In this document: positions 32,500 through 37,241 of the stretch, one piece after another
How the letters are laid out: every line of letters begins with the position of its first letter
Position numbering within the stretch: position 1 is the stretch's first letter
Assembly (NCBI GenBank): GCA_947173955.1
Contig: CAMWHE010000020.1
Coordinates: 1 to 37,241 of the forward strand
DNA from: an uncultured Bacteroidales bacterium
GTDB taxonomy: Bacteria > Bacteroidota > Bacteroidia > Bacteroidales > Muribaculaceae
Reading direction: 5' to 3'
Length of the DNA: 37,241 nucleotides
Notes under the pieces: model-generated
Database searches by the model: none
What the model saw: the letters and a program-made list of their open reading frames with translations, nothing else
Told to the model about the DNA's origin: nothing
Translations under genes and position numbers: made by a program

Positions 32500-32619
32500 T
32501 ACGCCTCTGAATCACCACCTCGGATTGTTACGAGCTTTCATAAATACACATTGAGAACGTGCCATTTGGCGCGGGCTTTCTCATAGTGTATTGTGGCTTG
32601 TGGTGAGCCTTGAGGCGTA
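32500..32619 (+). ncRNA. Predicted multi-helix structured RNA, class unknown
   Basis: Nested complementary segments predict a junction. The outer helix TACGCCTC (32500-32507) pairs with GAGGCGTA (32612-32619); the next helix TCACCAC (32512-32518) pairs with GTGGTGA (32600-32606). Inside are a small hairpin CTCG/CGAG (32519-32534) and a long arm: AATACAC (32543-32549) with GTGTATT (32586-32592), capped by GAGAA/TTCTC and GTGCC-ATTT-GGCGC. A GAC-GGAA-GTC hairpin follows at 32621-32630, then a T-rich stretch. It sits 50 nt after a strong promoter, so it is either a long-leader regulator of the barrel-protein gene or a separate small RNA. I could not match it to a named riboswitch. Confidence 0.6.
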
Positions 32620-32717
32620 TGACGGAAGTCTGCGCTTTTGTTTTGTTTGCATTTGCGCATACTGAGTCAACTAATAGAATGGCAATAATGCACAAAACAA
32701 AATAAACTAACAAGCCA

Positions 32718-33230
32718 ATGAAAAAAACTATTTTTGCTCTTGTCTTGGCGTTCTCATCTTTTTTTAGTGGGACAGCACAAGATGTATCCGTTAAATATCA
32801 AGGTGAAGTTGACCTTGGATATTCTGTAGGAGTTGGTACGTTCTCTCAGGGACGCGTCAATTTACACACCGTACAAGGTGTAAAAATCAGTGACTATTTT
32901 TCTACTGGTTTAGGTCTCGGACTTGACTACTACCATGATTTATACAGTAATGTTGGTAGTGGCGAGTTATTTATACCCATATTCTTAAATATGAAAGGGT
33001 ATATTCCCGTAACATCGAAGCTATCACCCTTTGTTTCTTTGGACTTAGGATATGGCATTGGCGCAACTGAAGGGGTAAGCGGATGTGGTGGCTTCCTTTG
33101 GTCCCCCTCTATCGGTGTGAGATATAGCCATTTCCAATTTCAAATAGGGTATACCAGCCAACGAATTTCAGAAAGTGGCATCGGATTTAATATGGATGCT
33201 GTTCAATTTAAAATAGGTTTTGTATTCTAA
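32718..33230 (+). CDS. Outer-membrane beta-barrel protein
   Basis: A 170-residue secreted protein. The signal peptide MKKTIFALVLAFSSFFSGTAQ ends at a probable cleavage before Asp. The mature part is a run of amphipathic strands typical of a small eight-stranded barrel: VSVKYQGEVDLGYSVG, GVKISDYFSTGLGLGLDYY, FVSLDLGYGIG and FQFQIGYTSQ. It ends with FKIGFVF, a C-terminal Phe for outer-membrane insertion. No specific function recognised. AT-rich, with the putative structured leader upstream and a lipoprotein gene 15 bp downstream. Confidence 0.85.
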   Translation: MKKTIFALVLAFSSFFSGTAQDVSVKYQGEVDLGYSVGVGTFSQGRVNLHTVQGVKISDYFSTGLGLGLDYYHDLYSNVGSGELFIPIFLNMKGYIPVTSKLSPFVSLDLGYGIGATEGVSGCGGFLWSPSIGVRYSHFQFQIGYTSQRISESGIGFNMDAVQFKIGFVF

Positions 33231-33245
33231 CTTTATCGAGATTAT

Positions 33246-33656
33246 ATGAAAAAAATATTTTCACTGCTGCTACTATTTGCAACAATTTCTATCGTTTTAC
33301 CAAGTTGTTCAGATAAAGATGATGAACCAGACATGGGCATCAAAGAAAATATCATAGGAACATGGAATGGCATTTCTGCAAATATTGACGGAAATTGGAT
33401 TGACATTACAAAGTATCCATACAATAGTGTACTCGGATTCTCTGCAACCTTTTACAACGATGGTACATACTACGGTAAGGGTGCATTCGGCACGGGTCGT
33501 GGGACATATACTATAAAAGGTAGAACAATCGAAACCTTTGTTGGAGGAGAATTGTACTTGAAATATTATGTCAAAGAAATGACTAATACTACAGCCGAGC
33601 TTACAATCAATGATGGATCTTCTACCCTAGATGTCCGTGTGCAAAAAACAAAGTAA
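33246..33656 (+). CDS. Small lipoprotein, possibly lipocalin-like
   Basis: A 136-residue lipoprotein with lipobox LPSC (Cys about residue 21) followed by acidic SDKDDEPD, which in Bacteroidetes may act as a surface-export signal. The beta-rich mature part starts IIGTWNGISANIDGNW and continues with FSATFYNDGTYYGKG, GRGTYTIKG and ELTINDGS, resembling lipocalin-like lipoproteins of Bacteroidales. It lies 15 bp after the barrel-protein gene, in one operon and with the same AT-rich composition. The pair may form a surface module; role unknown. Confidence 0.8.
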   Translation: MKKIFSLLLLFATISIVLPSCSDKDDEPDMGIKENIIGTWNGISANIDGNWIDITKYPYNSVLGFSATFYNDGTYYGKGAFGTGRGTYTIKGRTIETFVGGELYLKYYVKEMTNTTAELTINDGSSTLDVRVQKTK

Positions 33657-33724
33657 ACTTAGACTACAATTACTTCTAAATCTATTGGTATTAGAGCCGG
33701 TAGTTTAGTTTATGACAAAATATT

Positions 33725-33762
33725 AAAAGAGCTATTACTATGATAAGTAATAGCTCTTTTTG
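33725..33762. terminator. Bidirectional intrinsic terminator
   Basis: AAAAGAGCTATTACT (33725-33739) and AGTAATAGCTCTTTT (33746-33760) form a 15-bp stem with a six-base loop and T-runs on both strands. It closes the lipoprotein operon and the minus-strand outer-membrane gene. Confidence 0.92.
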
Positions 33763-33860
33763 TACCTAAGGAATAACTTATGTCATCCTTGCATGTACGC
33801 CATCTTTTTCGGGGATGCCAGCTACAACAATCCTCAACGCAACCCGGGTATGGGTAATAT

Positions 33861-36797
33861 TTAGCGCTTCTTCGGCTGGATGCTCAGGCGATACTGCACC
33901 GTCAGGAGCAGATAGCGGGGAAGGGCATTGGTATAGCTGACGGTGCGCCCTACGGCCGTCACGGCATATTTGACGTTTGAAAGGCGATGGAGCATATCGA
34001 AGGCGTCGAGCATCACGACCCACGCCTTCAGGCGCGGCGGAGCGTAGGTCAGGCGCATATTCCACACCGGATCGGTGGTGTCGAGGGCGGCCGAGCCGTA
34101 GCCGCGGCGGGTGTAGCACATGAAGTCGGTGCTGACGCCGAAGCCTGCGGGAAGCTGGACGACACCGGAGACGCCATAGTTGACATGCGTGGCATTGATG
34201 TTGCGGAATCCGGGCTGCGACGATGTCGTGTTGCGTCGTGTGAAGTCGCCGCGCAGCTTGATGCTCTGCTGGCCGAACTGCCATCCAAGACGCAGCTTCT
34301 CCGTAATCGACCGGTGGGTGACCTTAAAGAGTTCCGGCTCCTCGAGGTCAACGCCTATCATGTCGCTGTAGCCGGATATCACCCCTTCGGTGGAGCTGCT
34401 CAGGGTGAACTGCTTCGTCGAGCCGAACTGCCAGCTGAGGTCGTTGTGGAGCTGCGCGCTCCAGTTGCCGTCGACGTTGTAGGTGCGGTTGTAGCGCACT
34501 CCGGTATGCGTGTCGTAGGTGTAGCCGCGGGTCAGAGCGTTGGTCTTCACCGAGTAATGGGCGTGCAGGGTGTTGGTCAGCGAGTGGCTATGGGGCGACC
34601 ATGTCCACTTCAGGTTGTTGGATATGGTGTACTGAGTCTTCAGGTCGGGGTTGCCCCGGTAGATGTTGAGCGGGTCGGCGTCGTTGACCACCTCTATCAT
34701 GTCAAACAGATCCGGCTGCTGTGGATCCAGTCCGAAGTCGTAAATCAACTTATTGCGGAATTTGCGGTTGTACCCCTCTCCTTCGCCGTCAAAGCTGAAG
34801 TCGATCTTAGCCCCGTAGCGGTCGTAAATTTTACCGATCACATTAGATATTGACAGCGGGTAGTCACGCCCGTCGCGGCGATATTCGTAGTGACGGTGGA
34901 CATATGACAGCTCAGGCTGCAACTGGACATTCAGGCGGTTGCCGTTTTCGAGACTTCTAAAGTAGAAGATATATCCGGACAGCCGATGGGTGTTGGTGAT
35001 AGTGCGCGAAGTGTTGCTCCATCCCGGCATGAATGTAGCCTCATACCCTTCGGGAAGCACACCGTAGATACCCATGTCGTTGAGCCGGTCAAGGGCATAC
35101 ATATAGGAGTCGCGGGTCTGGTCGGCAAACATATAGTCATAGAAGACACCGATATTCAGTCCGTTCACATAGGTACTGTATCCAAGGGTTGTTCCGAGGT
35201 TGAAATCGTGGTTGGGAGTATTGTCGGTGTACTGCCGGCGGCGCACGGCCGGTGTCGGGTCGGAGCCGTAGTTGATGTCGTAGTCACGCCACACGTTGTT
35301 CTTTTCCGAGCGATAGGAGGCGCGGATATCCAGGTTTATCCCGTCGTTTGTTTTGGGAATTCGATACCCGAAACTCTGGCCTATTGCTCCGGAAATCGAC
35401 CGCACGCGGCGGTCGGTGCGGGTCTTGGAGCGGTTGATTACGCTCTCGAGCAGCTCCGGCGTGCCGTCGGAGTAGATGGCGTCGAGCAGTTCGGATGTCG
35501 TGACACCCGGATCGGAGTCAAAGGTGCCTGACAGCTGCGACCCCGAGTTGCGGGAGTCGGTGTATGTGCCTTGCAGGTTGGTTGTGGTGTGGAATTGTGA
35601 GAATTTCTTGAAGATATAGTTGTCGAGACGCACTGACGTGTTGCGTGACCGCGAGTCGGCGTAGCTGCGGTCGTAGGTGTCGCCGCCTGGCAGGAAGTTG
35701 ATGACGTCGGAACTCGCCAGCGTGTTGTCGAGCGACTGGTTGAATAAGAGCGAACCATCCGCACGCAGGTCGCCCTCGGGGCTTTCATGATTGTAGTTGA
35801 GTCCGGCCATGCGGTATTCGCGCGTACCGTCGGGCAGGCGGTCGGGAGTCCACGTGTCGTCGCGTCCCGGCGTGCGGTTGTTGTTGAGGTTGTTGACATT
35901 GCCGACGAGCGACACCCGCGACGTAGGGTTAAACCACGATGCGAACAGCTTGCCCAGATAGCGGTCGCTTGTGCCGTAGCCACCCTGCGCGTTGACTATC
36001 CATCCGATATTGTATTCGCGCTTCAGGCGCACATCCATCGTCAGCACCTTGCGCGCGTCGGGACGGATCATGCGCCGCGCATCGCGCGACTCCCCCTCGT
36101 AGACCTGGATATCCTTGACAGTGTAGGCGGCGATATTTTCAAGCATCAGGTTGTTGTTACCGTCGAAAAACTCCTTGCCGTTGAGCAACAGCGACTCCAC
36201 AAACTCGCCGTTGACCTTTATCTGGCCGTTGTCGGTCAGCTCCACGCCCGGCAGCTGCGAGATCAGAGCGTCAAGCATCGACCCTTCGGCCAGCAGGAAA
36301 GCATCGGCATTGTAGACAATCGTGTCACCCTTATTGTAGAATTTGATTTTCGATGTCGTCACCGTCACCTCCTTCAGATGCTGGGCCGCGCGGTCAAGGT
36401 AGATAATGGGTATTTCGCGTTCTGTCTCGCGCTTGCCGATATCTTCGACGCGGAAACTCATCGTGCGCGTAGCGTAGTTATCGCACACTACGTCAAATAC
36501 ATACGTCGAGTCAACGCGCGGTACCTGCTTGTAAAAATACGAAGTAGTCACAATTTCCCCCATTTTGTAGAACCTGCCCATATTGGCTTGGAGCGTGTCG
36601 ACGACATTCCCCTCCCCGTCATACCATAGGATGCGGGCCGACGTCAGGTCGGTCTTTCCGAGCGACTCCTTCACACGCCCCCTGATGTAAAACTCATCCT
36701 TGGCGCTGAGCGGCCCGACAGCCCCCGCAACGCATATTATCGACAACAGGATGCGGCGCACGGCGCGCCGGAGAGAGACACCTGATAACTTTTCCAT
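33861..36797 (-). CDS. Large outer-membrane beta-barrel protein (OMP_b-brl_3 type, TonB-receptor-like)
   Basis: A 978-residue outer-membrane protein with a signal peptide ending LSAKDEF (about residue 35). An N-terminal carboxypeptidase-regulatory-like beta domain (FYIRGRVKESLGKTDL to about 125) is followed by a plug-like region: DTIVYNADAFLLAEGSMLDALISQLPGVEL, IKVNGEFVESLLLNGKEFF, and NIAAYTVKDIQVYEGES. The rest is a many-stranded barrel with Tyr/Asn/Arg-rich strands and GxxY/YxxRR motifs. The last strand does not end in Phe. Such proteins are common in Bacteroidetes; the ligand is unknown and no SusD partner lies next to it. The promoter is at 36824-36831 with a C9 tract and inverted repeat upstream. 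Confidence 0.9.
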   Translation of the reverse strand: MEKLSGVSLRRAVRRILLSIICVAGAVGPLSAKDEFYIRGRVKESLGKTDLTSARILWYDGEGNVVDTLQANMGRFYKMGEIVTTSYFYKQVPRVDSTYVFDVVCDNYATRTMSFRVEDIGKRETEREIPIIYLDRAAQHLKEVTVTTSKIKFYNKGDTIVYNADAFLLAEGSMLDALISQLPGVELTDNGQIKVNGEFVESLLLNGKEFFDGNNNLMLENIAAYTVKDIQVYEGESRDARRMIRPDARKVLTMDVRLKREYNIGWIVNAQGGYGTSDRYLGKLFASWFNPTSRVSLVGNVNNLNNNRTPGRDDTWTPDRLPDGTREYRMAGLNYNHESPEGDLRADGSLLFNQSLDNTLASSDVINFLPGGDTYDRSYADSRSRNTSVRLDNYIFKKFSQFHTTTNLQGTYTDSRNSGSQLSGTFDSDPGVTTSELLDAIYSDGTPELLESVINRSKTRTDRRVRSISGAIGQSFGYRIPKTNDGINLDIRASYRSEKNNVWRDYDINYGSDPTPAVRRRQYTDNTPNHDFNLGTTLGYSTYVNGLNIGVFYDYMFADQTRDSYMYALDRLNDMGIYGVLPEGYEATFMPGWSNTSRTITNTHRLSGYIFYFRSLENGNRLNVQLQPELSYVHRHYEYRRDGRDYPLSISNVIGKIYDRYGAKIDFSFDGEGEGYNRKFRNKLIYDFGLDPQQPDLFDMIEVVNDADPLNIYRGNPDLKTQYTISNNLKWTWSPHSHSLTNTLHAHYSVKTNALTRGYTYDTHTGVRYNRTYNVDGNWSAQLHNDLSWQFGSTKQFTLSSSTEGVISGYSDMIGVDLEEPELFKVTHRSITEKLRLGWQFGQQSIKLRGDFTRRNTTSSQPGFRNINATHVNYGVSGVVQLPAGFGVSTDFMCYTRRGYGSAALDTTDPVWNMRLTYAPPRLKAWVVMLDAFDMLHRLSNVKYAVTAVGRTVSYTNALPRYLLLTVQYRLSIQPKKR

Positions 36798-36823
36798 AGC
36801 TGAAACGTGATATGATTATAACG

Positions 36824-36831
36824 CAAAGATA
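36824..36831 (-). promoter_or_regulatory. -7 box of the large outer-membrane protein gene
   Basis: TATCTTTG on the minus strand, 26 bp before the start at 36797. The expected -33 position falls at the edge of the C9 tract. Confidence 0.65.
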
Positions 36832-36853
36832 GTCAAATAAATTAATAAAATTA

Positions 36854-36862
36854 CCCCCCCCC
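36854..36862. repeat. Nine-base C homopolymer in the promoter region
   Basis: C9 on the plus strand (G9 for the gene), 22 bp upstream of the -7 box of the outer-membrane protein gene. Confidence 0.95.
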
Positions 36863-36886
36863 TTAACAAATGTGAGTTTTTGTTAA
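36863..36886. promoter_or_regulatory. Inverted repeat next to the C tract
   Basis: TTAACAAA and TTTGTTAA, perfect arms 8 bp apart, directly beside the C9 tract. It could be a regulator-binding site; inference only. Confidence 0.4.
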
Positions 36887-36988
36887 AATATACAAATATA
36901 GTAGTGCGTTATGCTGAGATTTTGCTGACGCCGCCGTAAATATTTATGCATTTTTATAGAAAAACTTGCTCATAAAAATAAAAACCAC

Positions 36989-36996
36989 TACCTTTG
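36989..36996 (+). promoter_or_regulatory. -7 box of the CAU tRNA
   Basis: TACCTTTG with TTG at 36966-36968 (20 bp spacing), 43 bp before the tRNA. Confidence 0.7.
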
Positions 36997-37039
36997 CACA
37001 CATCAAACAGCACCCGCCCCGTAGCGGTCGATGCCTGTC

Positions 37040-37113
37040 GGTCCTATAGCTCAGTTGGTTAGAGCACCTGACTCATAATCAGGGAGTCCTTGGTTCAAGC
37101 CCAAGTGGGACCA
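37040..37113 (+). tRNA. tRNA with anticodon CAU (Met elongator, or Ile2)
   Basis: A 74-nt cloverleaf: acceptor GGTCCTA with TGGGACC, anticodon stem CCTGA/TCAGG around CTCATAA (anticodon CAT), T arm with GGTTCAAGCCC. The sequence alone does not separate elongator Met from lysidine-modified Ile2. CCA is not encoded. Confidence 0.93.
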
Positions 37114-37126
37114 CTTCTTAAAAATC

Positions 37127-37161
37127 AAGCACTTACACCATTTTGTAGGTGCTTTTCTTTT
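37127..37161 (+). terminator. Intrinsic terminator of the CAU tRNA
   Basis: AAGCACTTACA (37127-37137) pairs with TGTAGGTGCTT (37144-37154) along 11 pairs, two of them G-T, then TTCTTTTT. Confidence 0.85.
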
Positions 37162-37168
37162 TGATGTA

Positions 37169-37187
37169 CGGAACTTATTCGGAACTT
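37169..37187. repeat. CGGAACTT direct repeat near the right edge
   Basis: CGGAACTT occurs at 37169-37176 and 37180-37187, 11 bp apart, just after the tRNA terminator. It may be an integrase arm site; the window ends before any integrase gene could be seen. Confidence 0.4.
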
Positions 37188-37241
37188 GGCCTAATGGACA
37201 TTTTGAGTGATGAAATCTCTGCAATGGATTGATTTTTATAT

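Larger units (their letters stand above)
32352..32717. other. AT-rich intergenic region with promoter and structured RNA
   Basis: It contains the -7 box at 32439-32446 and the predicted structured RNA 32500-32619 described separately. A 61-residue antisense frame (32528-32713) overlaps the structure and is not treated as a gene. Confidence 0.5.

Noticed and set aside
32528-32713. 61-residue minus-strand ORF with a hydrophobic start
   Set aside because: It lies on the predicted structured RNA, has no promoter or family features, and its existence is explained by the paired arms of the RNA.
33778-34284. 168-residue minus-strand ORF at the 3' end of the large outer-membrane gene
   Set aside because: Out-of-frame shadow rich in Arg and His, with no motif.
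37040-37241. Complete mobile element at the right end
   Set aside because: Only a repeat pair is visible and the window ends; no integrase or attachment-site duplication can be shown.
1-37241. CRISPR array, rRNA operon or insertion sequence
   Set aside because: I found no regularly spaced repeat-spacer array, no rRNA-like sequence and no transposase-like frame in the window.

Overview
The window looks like a chromosome segment of a Bacteroidales bacterium, most likely Muribaculaceae or a close relative. Signs are Bacteroidetes-type promoters (TAnnTTTG at -7) before many genes, almost no Shine-Dalgarno use, a DUF2723 giant membrane protein, a DUF4834 protein, a viroplasmin-type RNase H, and a large OMP_b-brl-type outer-membrane protein. 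The family assignment is inference. Most genes are GC-rich core genes. A few AT-rich stretches stand out: the sirtuin, the AlbA_2 regulator, a one-gene cassette beside tRNA-Ala, and an outer membrane protein/lipoprotein pair.

Layout. 143-6903 (minus): dnaX, mscL, aroK, an AlaDH/PNT-fold protein, RNase H, umuC and a sirtuin. These are closely packed; two junctions are 4-bp ATGA overlaps. 7010-7861 (plus): outer-membrane phospholipase A, divergent from dnaX. 8212-9636 (minus): an AlbA_2/ATPase/winged-helix regulator with decamer repeats inside the gene. 9789-9892 (minus): the SRP RNA. 9973-14043 (plus): a cytidylate-kinase-like protein, a DivIC-type protein, a small membrane protein, Lgt and a TPR/OmpA-like lipoprotein, followed by tRNA-Gly. 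14345-17317 (minus): an unknown protein, a DUF2400 (TIGR02757) protein and an acyltransferase. 17478-19207 (plus): YqeY and SerS. 19288-19656 (minus): the remnant of a second AlbA_2-type regulator. 19720-20763 (plus): a flippase-like membrane protein. 20778-21562: an AT-rich single-gene cassette between two copies of a 30-bp hairpin next to tRNA-Ala. 21653-23109 (minus): two glycosyltransferases. 23196-24017 (plus): panB. 24105-25900 (minus): DUF4834, pssA and psd (phosphatidylethanolamine synthesis). 26138-32351 (plus): prfB with its programmed frameshift, a DUF2723 protein, a polysaccharide deacetylase and queG. 32439-33760: an AT-rich islet with its own promoter, a predicted multi-helix RNA, an outer-membrane barrel and a lipoprotein. 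33861-36797 (minus): a 978-residue outer-membrane protein with a C9 tract in its promoter region. 37040-37113: a CAU tRNA, followed by a possible integration-site sequence.

Functions fit a normal core genome: envelope biogenesis (PldA, Lgt, PssA/Psd, glycosyltransferases, acyltransferase), translation (SerS, RF2, QueG, three tRNAs, SRP RNA), and replication and repair (DnaX, UmuC, RNase H). The less ordinary candidates are the tRNA-Ala cassette, the structured RNA at 32500-32619, and the repeat-bearing AlbA_2 gene with its decayed relative.
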